Source: Pseudoalteromonas luteoviolacea
Lineage (GTDB): Bacteria > Pseudomonadota > Gammaproteobacteria > Enterobacterales > Alteromonadaceae
Length of the DNA: 64,000 nt
Assembly: GCF_001696455.1 (NCBI RefSeq)
Contig: NZ_MAUJ01000001.1
Location: 930,001-994,000 of the forward strand
Direction: 5' to 3'
Shown here: in pieces, positions 38,108 to 46,853 of the stretch
Layout of the letters: the number at the start of each line of letters is the position of its first letter
Numbering within the stretch: the first letter of the stretch is position 1
Position numbers and translations under genes: made by a program
Notes under the pieces: generated by a model
The model's database searches: none
Told to the model about the DNA's origin: nothing
What the model saw: only the letters and a program-made list of their open reading frames with translations

Positions 38108-38694
38108 TTCAATGTCTTTAAAAATATCCCTTATTGACCACCGCTTTTCGAGATGCAGGGCTTGCTGGCCAGTATCTATACTTTTTTGCACTTTACTTAT
38201 GCAGTAATTTGCTGAGTGAGGCGTAAATAGTACTTTTATAAAGGAAGCTTTCTGACTAACTATTGCTTGATTATTTGTCTTTTTTAAAATTTATAAACGA
38301 ACCTAAGTGCTAGAAGTGTTTTGTTCGCTAAGTGAAAGTGATGATTTAATCGACCAAGCTCGCCTGCTCAATTATATACAGATAAGTTTTTTATTTCTTC
38401 TGTAATGGGAAAACCTGCTATTTAATCTGATGGTACAAAAAGAGAAGCCCAATAATGTGGTGAAAAAGCCTATATAAACTTACCTTGGTATAACTTGTAT
38501 TGAAAAGAAAGTTGACTATTGCTGCTAGGTATATAGATTAATTGATAGTGTTCTAGGCGATAAATTAGCATAACTAATAACAAGCGAACCTGAAGCAAAT
38601 GAAGTGCACAACGAATAGAATAGGAAAATAAGTTCTATTGTGCTGAAATATCTAAAGTTTTATTTGATCTTCATACTTTCATAAGGAAACTGAC
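38108..38694. other. Long intergenic region without a supported gene
   Basis: About 590 AT-rich bases. Several very short frames exist but none has a ribosome site and recognisable sequence. No RNA gene or repeat was identified. Confidence 0.5.
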
Positions 38695-39207
38695 ATGGAA
38701 CGTATCCCAGAAAATTCGAGAATTAGCACATATACTACCGACGCCTATTTTGCTGATTGTTTCGCGTGTGACATAGACTACGAAAATCAACCTGCTTTAG
38801 ATATATTCCTTTCAATTGCTAGAGGTATTCCAAGTTGGGTCGAACATCTGATGTCTATACGAAATAATATTGTGTCAAAGTTAGGTCTCAAAAACCTTGG
38901 GGCGTTGTCTGGCATTGATAATGATAAGTTAGTGACAGACTATAAGGTCGGTGAAAGGGTTGGTATTTTTATACTGCATTCTCATACACACAACGAAGTG
39001 ATCCTTGAAGACCGGGACAAACATCTAGATGTAAAAGTGTCATTTTATGTCGAACCAAATGGTAGCAAAGCGCGTGTGTATGCAAATACTGTAGTTCATG
39101 TGCATAATATGTTTGGAAAAATATACATGTTCTTCGTAGCACCTGTACACAAGTTAATCGTACCATCTTCGTTAAAAGCACTGCCGCAAATAGAGCGTAA
39201 AAACTGA
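38695..39207 (+). CDS. DUF2867 family protein
   Basis: 170 residues matching the DUF2867 family, of unknown biochemical role: YFADCFACDIDYENQPALDI near the start, then PSWVEHLMSIRNNIVSKLG, VGERVGIFILHS and NEVILEDRDKHLDVKVSF. The fold is likely a helix-grip type that binds hydrophobic ligands (inference). AAGGAAACTGAC precedes the ATG. No operon partner. Confidence 0.85.
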   Translation: MERIPENSRISTYTTDAYFADCFACDIDYENQPALDIFLSIARGIPSWVEHLMSIRNNIVSKLGLKNLGALSGIDNDKLVTDYKVGERVGIFILHSHTHNEVILEDRDKHLDVKVSFYVEPNGSKARVYANTVVHVHNMFGKIYMFFVAPVHKLIVPSSLKALPQIERKN

Positions 39208-39303
39208 GATATTTAAGTGACAAAGCGGTTCTAGTTATCGCATAAAAGCACAGATTTAAAGGTGCAAATTCAGCTGTTTCTTTTCGTTTTTTAAGGTAGC
39301 ACA

Positions 39304-40365
39304 GTGAATAAATTACTTTTGATTGTACTGTTATCCATGTCCTCTGATGTTCTAGCCAATAAGGTGAATACATATGATGAGTTGACATCAGCGCTTGAGG
39401 ATATCCGCGTTAAAAATAATATCCCAGCTATGTCCGTAGCTGTAATCACATCCGGTAAAGTGAGTTATACCAGAGGTTTCGGCTTTATAGACGCAAAGAT
39501 GAAAAAAGCAACAAAACCAACGTCTTTGTTTCGTGTAGCTTCTATTTCAAAGCTGTTTACGGCTCAAGCTATCATGCAGTTAGTAGAGAAAAATAAGATA
39601 GCGTTAAATGATAAAGTTGGTCGACATTTACCCCATTTCAAAGAGAGTGACATTACGGTCAAGCAGCTACTCACGCATACTTCCGGTTTAGGTGATAACG
39701 TTAAACCAGTCGGCTATGAACAACAAAGAACCATAAGTTCATATTTAGAATTGGTAAAAAAATCGTCACTCACAAAGGTTGAAAATAAGACCTTCGAATA
39801 TAGTGACACTAACTATAATGTTTTAGGGGCTGTCATAAGTGCAGTTTCGGGCGTGAGCTTTGAAAAATACGTATCTAACAACATTCTGATACCAGCCAAG
39901 ATGAGTAAGAGTGGTTATTTCAATGGCGAAAATGCATTTTATTCTGAAGCGAAACCGACCTACAAAGGAAAAGTAATCGATGAGTCATATCAGAGACCTT
40001 ATGATCTATCATTTAACCCAAGCGAAGGGCTTATCTCAAATACAAACGATCTCAGTCAGTGGCTTGCGCTAACACTTTCTCGTGATTCGTCTATTTTGAA
40101 TAAGCAAACATACTTAGATATGTTAAAGCCCCAAGTAAAAACATCTTGGGGTGAAATATACATGGGGCTAGGGTGGCAAGTATATACAAATTCAAACGAC
40201 ACAGTTGCTAGGCACCCAGGGAGTATTAGAGGCTATAAATCACTCGTACTCACTTACCCGGATAGTGAAAATGCGCTAATTATCCTAACTAACTCAAGTA
40301 ATACACCTCGTTGGGAAATTGCGAACACTATCACAAAAGTTTTAAAACAGAATTCTCAGTGGTAA
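39304..40365 (+). CDS. Serine beta-lactamase-like hydrolase (class C fold)
   Basis: A secreted serine hydrolase of 353 residues with a signal peptide (ending near VLAN). The nucleophile motif SISK (SxxK, about 75-78) and YSDTNYNVLG (YxN region) are present, with a late HPGSIRGYKS block replacing the KTG box. These proteins include esterases, DD-peptidases and D-aminopeptidases, and only some are beta-lactamases. The start is GTG 39304 with AAGG upstream. It lies 65 bp before a DUF6265 gene and may be cotranscribed. Confidence 0.9.
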   Translation: MNKLLLIVLLSMSSDVLANKVNTYDELTSALEDIRVKNNIPAMSVAVITSGKVSYTRGFGFIDAKMKKATKPTSLFRVASISKLFTAQAIMQLVEKNKIALNDKVGRHLPHFKESDITVKQLLTHTSGLGDNVKPVGYEQQRTISSYLELVKKSSLTKVENKTFEYSDTNYNVLGAVISAVSGVSFEKYVSNNILIPAKMSKSGYFNGENAFYSEAKPTYKGKVIDESYQRPYDLSFNPSEGLISNTNDLSQWLALTLSRDSSILNKQTYLDMLKPQVKTSWGEIYMGLGWQVYTNSNDTVARHPGSIRGYKSLVLTYPDSENALIILTNSSNTPRWEIANTITKVLKQNSQW

Positions 40366-40429
40366 TAAAATTTAACAAGCTACCTAGTAAGGTGGTAGTT
40401 ACCTTTTTAATACAATGGAGTTGTGATCA

Positions 40430-40921
40430 ATGTTGAGAGCAATAATTTGGATGTTAATGTATTTAGTTGTTTCTCCTGTATTACAAGCTAAACCTTGTGA
40501 CTCTGTCGAGTCATTAGCTTGGCTTGTAGGCAATTGGAGCTCTAAAAGCAGTAAAGTTAAAATTAATGAATCGTGGAAGCAAGTAAGCAAGAAATCCTTT
40601 GAAGGGTCGGGTAGCACGTACTCTCTCAAAAAAAATAAAATCGTGAGCTCTGAATCTTTACGGCTAGTTGAAATGTCCGGAGAGATATTTTATCTCGCTA
40701 AAGTTGCGAGCAACGAACTACCAATTGCATTCAAATTAACAAGTTGTACAGATAAAACTGCAATATTTGAGAATTCGAAGCATGACTTTCCTAAGAAACT
40801 AAGTTACCAATTAACTGAAGATGGAAACATCACTGTTTTTGTTTCTGGTGAAAAGGGGAAAGGTTTCTCAATTGATTTTATTGGCATTAGAGATAACAAG
40901 GCAGGCATACATAGTAAGTAA
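40430..40921 (+). CDS. DUF6265 family secreted protein
   Basis: 163 residues with a signal peptide (ending near VLQA). SLAWLVGNWSSK and SKHDFPKKLSYQL match the DUF6265 family, a lipocalin-like beta-barrel of unknown function. GGAG lies 9 bases before the ATG. Located just after the serine hydrolase, which suggests but does not prove cotranscription. Confidence 0.8.
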   Translation: MLRAIIWMLMYLVVSPVLQAKPCDSVESLAWLVGNWSSKSSKVKINESWKQVSKKSFEGSGSTYSLKKNKIVSSESLRLVEMSGEIFYLAKVASNELPIAFKLTSCTDKTAIFENSKHDFPKKLSYQLTEDGNITVFVSGEKGKGFSIDFIGIRDNKAGIHSK

Positions 40922-40999
40922 ACAACCAAATAGTTTCGACCGAAGCCGGTGTCTATAAAAGCTTCTGTCTTTGTAGTTAGGGAGCTGTTTTATTTGTTA

Positions 41000-41335
41000 T
41001 CAGACCAATAACCATAGCGCTAAAAGCGCACCAACGAACAAGTAAGATTTAAAAACTTGGTGAGACTTACACTTTTCAATTATCGCAACTACTGCTGCGA
41101 TAGTCGACAGACTAATCAGCGCGAGTAAAAGATGATATTCAGAATATGAAGCTGCCGAACGATATATTTCGCCTCCATGATATATCATTGCTTCCGAACC
41201 AAAATTGTAGTTGTTTAGAATTTCCGGGCTTTGCGTTACCCCTATGGCCCAATATTCAGAAAAGCTAATTACGAATACGATACCTAGCAAAATAATCAGT
41301 GGGAGCACAGGGTAGTAGCGGCTTAAGTTGTTCAC
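41000..41335 (-). CDS. Hypothetical membrane protein
   Basis: About 111 residues from GTG 41335, chosen because AAGGA precedes it and only 4 bases separate it from the upstream stop codon. Two or three hydrophobic helices (LPLIILLGIVFVISF, LLLALISLSTIAAVVAI, SYLFVGALLALWLLV). Forms an operon with the secreted protein upstream. Unknown family. Confidence 0.6.
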   Translation of the reverse strand: MNNLSRYYPVLPLIILLGIVFVISFSEYWAIGVTQSPEILNNYNFGSEAMIYHGGEIYRSAASYSEYHLLLALISLSTIAAVVAIIEKCKSHQVFKSYLFVGALLALWLLV

Positions 41336-41339
41336 GAAA

Positions 41340-41834
41340 TTATTGTTCCTTACTGGGAATGTGTGAAATTTCAAAGTTAATATCTGCATGAATTGCGTCT
41401 TTGCGAAAAGTAAACTTCTCAAACCAAATAGACTTTATTTCATAATTATATCGTTTCAGCGTTTCTTTTATTAGTTGATATCCTGAAGTAGACCTAAGCG
41501 CATTTTTAAAGTGCTCTTTTAAGGGTGACAGCACAGGATTATGCAAATTACCCGAGGATTTTAAAGCTCTTTTTAGTTCATTTGGAATATGATCTTCATA
41601 ATACTTAACCACTTCACCAATAAAATGTTCCTCGCCGAAACAACACAATAGCCGTACGCTATGCAAGCCACCCTCTCTTTCAGTTAAAAGTAGCTCATTT
41701 AAACTAACCGGGCTGGCTATGTAGTATTGTGCATAATATGAGCTAGAGCCCGAACCTATCAGCGTCGATTCATTTGCGCTTAAGCAGCTTGAGAATAATA
41801 AGCAGCTGGCTAACTTAAATAGTTGAAACCTCAT
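41340..41834 (-). CDS. Hypothetical secreted protein
   Basis: About 164 residues from ATG 41834, with AAAGGA upstream; TTG 41840 is too close to it. A signal peptide ends near CLSANES. The mature part has two Cys in LLCCFGEEH and a C-terminal beta-rich segment. Coupled to the membrane protein gene that follows. Unknown function. Confidence 0.6.
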   Translation of the reverse strand: MRFQLFKLASCLLFSSCLSANESTLIGSGSSSYYAQYYIASPVSLNELLLTEREGGLHSVRLLCCFGEEHFIGEVVKYYEDHIPNELKRALKSSGNLHNPVLSPLKEHFKNALRSTSGYQLIKETLKRYNYEIKSIWFEKFTFRKDAIHADINFEISHIPSKEQ

Positions 41835-41933
41835 ATACAATATGTCCTTTGCTTTTGTCCTAACGAGTTAAAGTACGCTAAAAGGTAATAAAATAATGAC
41901 ACTCAAACGCTCAGTTCTATTCACCGTAACAAA

Positions 41934-42338
41934 TTAACTGTTACAACCCCAAATTGGCCTTTTTATACTCTCTACAATTTTCTCAAATTCTTCCTTTGTC
42001 ATATCTGAATGTATATCGGCGGATGCTCCAATTCCACCTTTAGCAGCGTCGGACCCATATGTAGATATTTGGTAGCCATCAAAAGTGGATTCATAAATAT
42101 AGTCTCTATCCCAGACATCAATCGGTATTTCTGAAGCGTACTTTGGTACAAGGTCTTGGAGAGATTTTGGTAGGAAATTTAGCTCTAATCTGTATAACTT
42201 AACAGCCTCAGATAAAATTTTAATATCTAGAGCGGTCTTGTCTAAAGCTAATGTATGGCGGAAACACCTGTCTGGGTAAATAATTGAAAAGAAAAACCAA
42301 GACACTACGGCTAATAATCCTATCAATACCGTTTTCAT
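41934..42338 (-). CDS. GspG-like protein without pilin signal
   Basis: 134 residues with an N-terminal hydrophobic helix and a C-terminal domain like the type II secretion major pseudopilin GspG: LNFLPKSLQDLVPKY, PIDVWDRDYIYESTFDGYQISTYGSDAAKGG, and a closing ADIHSDMT. It lacks the prepilin GFTLIE cleavage motif, so it is not a standard pseudopilin. A diverged paralogue lies at 50811-51272 with the same layout. Probably membrane-anchored and periplasmic. Confidence 0.75.
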   Translation of the reverse strand: MKTVLIGLLAVVSWFFFSIIYPDRCFRHTLALDKTALDIKILSEAVKLYRLELNFLPKSLQDLVPKYASEIPIDVWDRDYIYESTFDGYQISTYGSDAAKGGIGASADIHSDMTKEEFEKIVESIKRPIWGCNS

Positions 42339-42361
42339 ATCAGCTCATTACCTTAAAAAGT

Positions 42362-42583
42362 TCAGGGCTTTACAAATTTCGAACCGACTAAGCAAACTAT
42401 GCTAACTAAAAGCGCGTAAAACTTGTATTCTGGCCAAAAGATATAGTCTTCTTCCGTAGATACTACCTTAAGGTATACGTCACTGTCATTCATATGCATA
42501 TTCATAAAGTACATTTCATAGCCAAAACCAACTAAGAAACATATAAGAAAAATTACTGCGACCACTCTAAACGCTTTGTCCAT
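42362..42583 (-). CDS. Small membrane protein
   Basis: 73 residues with helices near 5-24 and 53-70 and a loop between them (MHMNDSDVYLKVVSTEED). AGGAAAATATT precedes the ATG. It lies 23 bp upstream of the GspG-like gene and likely forms an operon with it. Confidence 0.6.
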   Translation of the reverse strand: MDKAFRVVAVIFLICFLVGFGYEMYFMNMHMNDSDVYLKVVSTEEDYIFWPEYKFYALLVSIVCLVGSKFVKP

Positions 42584-42597
42584 ATTTAAATATTTTC

Positions 42598-43042
42598 CTA
42601 AGGTGCAAACTTCACAAGTGTATGGTTTTCACCAGCTAGATCTGAATCAATGATATCTGAAATGACCTTCCAGTCTCTGCCTGCCAGACCTGCTTCTATC
42701 TGTGGATATCAATACACTGTCCTATAAATTCTTCTTTGATTTGAGAGAATACGCTTTGAATAGCATTGTACTCAACTTTTATACCACGACCACGCCAATA
42801 AAACTGTGTATACGCATTAACCACCGTAATGCTTTTTCCGTTTCGTTGAATTGCTGCTTGTGATTATGCGCCTAGCTTTTGCAGTGACCCTTTGCTTGCT
42901 GCTCGAAACACTTCTGGGAATTCAGACATAATAGCTTTGGTAAACCAGCTCCCATGGTGCAGAAACAGTTGCAGCCGTGGACAATTACATCAAAGTTACA
43001 TTGCAAAGCAAATTTAATTAAATCACCCTCTACTGTTTTCAT
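42598..43042 (-). pseudogene. Macro-domain (ADP-ribose phosphatase type) pseudogene
   Basis: The minus-strand translation keeps VEGDLIKFALQCNFDVIVHGCNCFCTMGAG, then shifts frame (SEFPEVFRAASKG, LQKLG), hits a stop, continues as NAYTQFYWRGRGIKV, VFSQIKEEF, another shift, and ends with AGLAGRDWKVISDIIDSD and a TAG at 42598. These are successive blocks of one macro-domain protein, so the gene has at least two frameshifts and a stop. Macro proteins of this kind remove ADP-ribose phosphates. A 36-codon extension upstream to 43150 stays open and may be part of a lost partner gene. Confidence 0.8.
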
Positions 43043-43150
43043 CAACTCGTCATTTCTTAATATTGCTAAATAGCCTAAAGGTGGGTAACTCATACAAAAA
43101 TAACTGCCGCCTGCAGGCTCTGTGGCTTTCTGTGTTTCGATCCCAACCAA

Positions 43151-43591
43151 CCTGAATACGATCGTAACACGTATAAACTAAGCCTAACAAGGCAGCGATA
43201 CTGGGGGGTCTTTTTAAATTTAATTTTTTAGGGCTCTACAGAAGAGCATGGAAGAACATGTAGATAAACAACAGGCAACTAGGGATCGTCAAGTCATTAG
43301 TCGGGTTATTTTTTTGATTAAGACATGTTGTTACACATTAAAAATAGAAGCTACCTAGTAATAGCTCGGCCAATTTGATACTAATTTTAAAATAATAAAA
43401 ATAAGATGACCGCCGGTAGATAAGCGCATCAATCGCTCACTGTTAAATTCTTAGTAGGTAAATGGATATTTGTAATTACTTAGGTGCTGTAACATGTATA
43501 TGTCCATTTCTGCTGCGAGCGTTTGTCTGAACAAAAAGCATACCTTATCTACGGTCTTCTTGGAATTAAGAAACTAAGGAGTTGTTTAAAT
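43151..43591. other. Intergenic region before the alpha/beta hydrolase
   Basis: About 440 bases with no supported gene. GCCTAACAAGGC at 43174 resembles the end of a cassette recombination site but no full site could be built around it. Confidence 0.4.
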
Positions 43592-44485
43592 ATGAAGTTA
43601 GTAAGCGGTTTAATCTTTTTCCTATTTTTTACATCAGGTTGTGTGACAAACGATAACAATCTGAGTCGTGCTTCCAATCAAGAAAAACATCAAACGAAAG
43701 ACTCAATTTTGGTTAAAGATATTATTTTTGAGAGTGAGGGCGTAAAATTAGTAGGGAACATATATAAACCTAAAGATGCGAAAGCAGCGGTTGTGTTAGT
43801 ACATGGTTCTGATCCTGTACCACGTATGACCGAGTTAGCAGAGTTATTAGCTAAGAGTGGTTTATTAGTTTTGACGTATGACAAGCGGGGAGTAGGAGAG
43901 TCGGGTGGCGTTTATGCTGGGCCTCAAGTGGGAACCAACAACATCAGCGTTGAGAATCTCAACCTCTTAGCAAAAGACGCAAGTGCAGCGATAAATGTTA
44001 TCCATCAGCATGACGATGAATTGCCTATTGGCCTTTTGGGTGCGAGCCAAGCCGGTTGGATTATCCCTATTACCGCGGTTCAAAACCCGTTGGTAGAATT
44101 TATGGTGCTTTTTAGCAGCCCGACAATCACCACTTTAGAGCAACTCAGATTTCAATTCTACACCAATGGTAGAGAGGATTTTTGGGAGAATCATACTGAT
44201 GAGACTGCGCGTAAACATACCAAAAATGATCCTGATAGATACCAGTTTAAAGCCACAGATCCGAAAGATTCTTTGAATGACCTATCGATACCAGGACTTT
44301 GGCTTTTTGGAGAAAAAGACATACAGGTTCCAGTCAAAATGTGTATGGAGCAACTCAATATACTAAAGGCTCAGGGTAAACCGTTTGAGTATGTTTTATT
44401 TCCATCGTTAGGGCACAATACCAATAAAACAGAACCCCTAGATATTGCGATACATTGGATAAAGCAAAACACTCAGGGCGATTAA
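43592..44485 (+). CDS. Alpha/beta hydrolase lipoprotein
   Basis: A secreted serine hydrolase of about 297 residues from ATG 43592 (AAGGAG upstream; a longer extension to 43523 has none). Lipobox FTSGCV near residue 15. VVLVHGSDPVPR is the oxyanion region, GASQAGW holds the nucleophilic Ser, GEKDIQVP gives the Asp, and the His is in FPSLGHNTN. It looks like the acylamino-acyl-peptidase or esterase-like (S9/DLH) group. Substrate unknown. Confidence 0.88.
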   Translation: MKLVSGLIFFLFFTSGCVTNDNNLSRASNQEKHQTKDSILVKDIIFESEGVKLVGNIYKPKDAKAAVVLVHGSDPVPRMTELAELLAKSGLLVLTYDKRGVGESGGVYAGPQVGTNNISVENLNLLAKDASAAINVIHQHDDELPIGLLGASQAGWIIPITAVQNPLVEFMVLFSSPTITTLEQLRFQFYTNGREDFWENHTDETARKHTKNDPDRYQFKATDPKDSLNDLSIPGLWLFGEKDIQVPVKMCMEQLNILKAQGKPFEYVLFPSLGHNTNKTEPLDIAIHWIKQNTQGD

Positions 44486-44612
44486 TTGTAGCGCGTTTTG
44501 AAGTTGGATAAATGGACATTAGAAATTAGACTTGGTTAAATACGTTTAGATCTATGTCTTTAGTATCTATTTCACCGGCTGTCAGTTCTGAGCCAAAAGC
44601 GGACCTTCATCG

Positions 44613-44799
44613 TTTTTTGAGAACGTTGCTTTTTAGCTCCTTAAATAGAGACTTGCCCCTATAGCCATGGAAACGACCAAATGGGTTAAAACATCATGAC
44701 CTTAAAATGGTGATATATAGCAACATGTTATTATTTATGTTAAAAATGGACCAATCAGATAAACGGCCCAACTAGTTGGTCGATATTAAATTGCTATGT
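44613..44799 (+). repeat. CGACCCA/TGGGTCG repeat, copy A
   Basis: A block of about 190 bp, 44613-44799, nearly the same as the reverse complement of 47750-47960: shared stretches include TTGCTTTTTAGCTCCTTAA, AGCAACATGTTATTATTTA and GTTAAAAATGGACCAATCAG. It ends in GATATTAAATTGCTATG, next to a tiny frame at about 44808 and an attC-like site. The terminal palindromes are decayed here. Confidence 0.75.
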
Positions 44800-44827
44800 G
44801 TAAATCGTATGAAATCAGTTAGAAACA

Positions 44828-44940
44828 CATAACAAGCCGCTTAAACCGAAGCTAAACACTTCAAGTTGCTTTGTGATTCGCTTCGCTTATTTTATCGCAA
44901 GGTAACTGGAGTAATTGTCCCGTTTAGCGGGGAGTTAGCA
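44828..44940 (+). other. attC-like cassette recombination site
   Basis: Starts TAACAAGCCGCTTAAACC and ends CCGTTTAGCGGGGAGTTAGCA, whose outer arms are complementary, as in integron attC sites. Inner arms (AACTTGAAG type) also pair. It lies 6 bp before the next gene. Confidence 0.65.
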
Positions 44941-44946
44941 TTCAAT

Positions 44947-45354
44947 ATGAACTATCGAGTAATTATAAAAAGTATCGCACCATGTAGTTGCGAAAATGAA
45001 GGTGAAGCTGAGGTTTATTTCCCTGATTTCGATTTAACTATTGTCTGCTATTTCATTGGTAGTATTGATTGGTTTAAAAGCTGTTTTCCATTCTACGAAT
45101 TGAAAAATGCGTCTCTAAGGTATTGGCACGCTGACTGGCAGTTAACGAATAAAAAGACCAAATCTATCGCAACAAGTGTTGTTGGCACATACGATGGTTT
45201 CGAGTTGGACGAAGATGATGATAAATTGTTTAAGATTAATTCGTTACTTCCAATTTTATCTGATAATGAATTAGGTGATTATCACTTAGATGTCCCAGAA
45301 GGAAGTTGGGTAGAATCAACGGGACAATTCGTTATCGAGGAGCTTGAATGCTAA
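44947..45354 (+). CDS. Hypothetical cassette protein
   Basis: About 135 residues from ATG 44947 (GGGGAG upstream, directly behind the attC-like site; the longer frame from 44866 would run through that site). An acidic, beta-rich cytosolic protein with FPDFDLTIVCYFIGSIDWF, SLRYWHADWQL and a C-terminal GSWVESTGQFVIEE. Unknown family, typical of cassette-borne genes. Confidence 0.65.
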   Translation: MNYRVIIKSIAPCSCENEGEAEVYFPDFDLTIVCYFIGSIDWFKSCFPFYELKNASLRYWHADWQLTNKKTKSIATSVVGTYDGFELDEDDDKLFKINSLLPILSDNELGDYHLDVPEGSWVESTGQFVIEELEC

Positions 45355-45377
45355 CAAATTACTAACAGGCGTTATAT
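45350..45377 (+). other. Shortened attC-like site
   Basis: TAACAAATTACTAACAGGCGTTATA: an attC start and end joined within 25 bp, without the long central palindrome. Probably a truncated site between two cassette genes. Confidence 0.45.
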
Positions 45378-45379
45378 GT

Positions 45380-45718
45380 ATGAAGAAAAGAGCATTATCG
45401 CTATTACCAGAAAGGCTATCGTCCAAATCTTTATCTGCCAAAGAGGTTGTGCTCCCTTATAACGAAGCATTGGAAGTAATTGATTTCTTTGAAAATGAGG
45501 AGTATTTGATACTCGGTTGGGAAGGCTGGGTAAAGACCAGTGATGGTCGCGTTGGGCATGGTAGTGCTCCGCAAGGTACTGTAAGTTTAGAAAATTGTAC
45601 GGTAGTTGAGGCCGCTAGTATTTGTAGGGAAACGATTCGTTCGGATAAAGCAGGCTGGGAAAAAGATAACCCTGAATCGGATGAGGAATTACACTTTTGT
45701 ATTACAGTTCGCACTTAA
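45380..45718 (+). CDS. Hypothetical cassette protein
   Basis: 112 residues from ATG 45380; an earlier in-frame start at 45344 overlaps the previous gene. LSAKEVVLPYNEALEVIDFF and EEYLILGWEGWVKTSDGRVGH give an alpha/beta look like cassette-type or immunity-like proteins, but no family is recognised. It is followed by TTAACAAGC, the beginning of an attC-like site whose end is unclear. Confidence 0.65.
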   Translation: MKKRALSLLPERLSSKSLSAKEVVLPYNEALEVIDFFENEEYLILGWEGWVKTSDGRVGHGSAPQGTVSLENCTVVEAASICRETIRSDKAGWEKDNPESDEELHFCITVRT

Positions 45719-45969
45719 CAAGCACATACCTAAACAATTAACAGTCGTAACGCGTGTTTTGAAACTAGATAAAAAAACAACTTAAATTGGACTTCGTTAA
45801 TTTACGATTCTCGGCTCATATCTTAAATCTTAAGCTTCAATTCAATGCTCGTTTTCTACAAACGAAATCGACTTAGACATCCAGTATTTCATTAGAATCC
45901 TTAGCTTATTGTGATGAGCTAACTAGTGTTGCAGGCGAGTGCGTTAGATGTCATACAGGCATTAACTAT

Positions 45970-46191
45970 TTGGCTCAATATAATGCTAAAGAAATTGAGG
46001 ATTTTTTGTCTAACAATAGTGGAAAGAAATCAATCGGAGATTACTACACTACAGAGGTGGGCTGTGTACTATATGAAATGGAAAATACTACATACGAGTT
46101 TCTAATTGAGAGTGACAATTTTTACCGCTCTTGTATTAGGTATCTAATTGAAAAAGGGCAAGTAAAACTTAACAAGCAACTGCAACTCTAG
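45970..46191 (+). CDS. Hypothetical cassette protein, start uncertain
   Basis: 73 residues from a weak TTG at 45970: QYNAKEIEDFLSNN, DYYTTEVGCVLYEMENTTY and a basic end. The frame is open upstream to about 45878 without ATG; that extension adds ECVRCHTG, a CxxCH motif. Either the start is unconventional or the 5' end was lost. Ends in TTAACAAGC, the opening of an attC-like site. Confidence 0.5.
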   Translation: MAQYNAKEIEDFLSNNSGKKSIGDYYTTEVGCVLYEMENTTYEFLIESDNFYRSCIRYLIEKGQVKLNKQLQL

Positions 46192-46520
46192 TTTTAGAGA
46201 CGCAACGAAACATTTCATAAAGTTAAAAAGGGTGATTAAAGGCTGTGATTGGTTCGAATTGGCTGATCTTGAATTGCAGAAGAGCAGCGGTAAGTTACAC
46301 TGGGAGCTTGGGAGCTTGGGAGCTTGGGAGCTTGGGAGCTTGGGAGCTTGGGAGCTTTCGCTAAGCTCTATACCACCAAAACGCCAATGCTACCACATGG
46401 GCTTAGATTATTTGTAGTAACTATGGGGCTGGATGATGCAGTAAAAGCCTTAAGTGAAGAGCAGGGCAACTTGTTTTAACACCTAACCACGAATTTTGTA
46501 AGCGGTTTAGCGTTGACATA
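46192..46520. other. Cassette-array spacer with 8-bp tandem repeat
   Basis: About 330 bases after the cassette gene, holding an 8-bp microsatellite (46302-46357) and a short frame beginning MGLDDAVKALSEEQG near 46421. That frame is too short to support. Confidence 0.4.
46302..46357. repeat. Seven tandem copies of GGGAGCTT
   Basis: Seven perfect 8-bp units in a row. The unit is not a multiple of three, so any gene read through it would change frame with each slip. A 61-codon frame crosses it but is unsupported. Confidence 0.9.
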
Positions 46521-46760
46521 GTGAGGGCGTTATCTAACCACGCTGGCAGTACTTGCCAAATACCAAAGTTGGACAAGATTTTAATCCAGCTTAGAAACAT
46601 CAATGTAAGGCAGAAGTTTAAGCAGGGCGCTTCAGTACAAAATTTAGTAAGGCGCTATAAGTTGACCAGACAAATGATCAACTTAATAGTGACCTCCGAA
46701 GCCGACGGCGCACCGATTTTAGTTGGCGACGCGCATAAGCAGATGGAGTTGAAGTTGTAG
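46521..46760 (+). CDS. Mor-like helix-turn-helix protein, possibly a remnant
   Basis: 79 residues from GTG 46521. RNINVRQKFKQGASVQNLVRRY and KLTRQMINLIV resemble the C-terminal DNA-binding region of the phage Mu Mor transcription activator family. The usual N-terminal domain is missing, and a second copy at 48046-48275 carries an in-frame stop. It is probably a relic of a mobile element. Confidence 0.45.
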   Translation: MRALSNHAGSTCQIPKLDKILIQLRNINVRQKFKQGASVQNLVRRYKLTRQMINLIVTSEADGAPILVGDAHKQMELKL

Positions 46761-46779
46761 GTTTATGATCAGCCTTCGT
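46557..46779. repeat. Direct repeat with Mor-like relic, copy 1
   Basis: About 220 bp nearly the same as 48046-48275, in the same orientation. Shared stretches include TTTAAGCAGGGCGCTTCAGT and CAAATGATCAACTTAATAGT. Each copy is followed by a GTCGTTCTTAA block next to a shortened attC-like end. Confidence 0.8.
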
Positions 46780-46853
46780 TGTTAGGTGTGGGGCTGGTTT
46801 CATTGATTCTTACTTGTGTCGGAAGCTGTCGTTCTTAATACACTTGTTATGTA

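Noticed and set aside
41934..42583. Type II secretion or type IV pilus locus
   Set aside because: The GspG-like gene has no prepilin cleavage motif and no other secretion gene adjoins.
46302..46357. CRISPR-like array
   Set aside because: The units are 8 bp and directly adjacent, with no spacers or cas genes.
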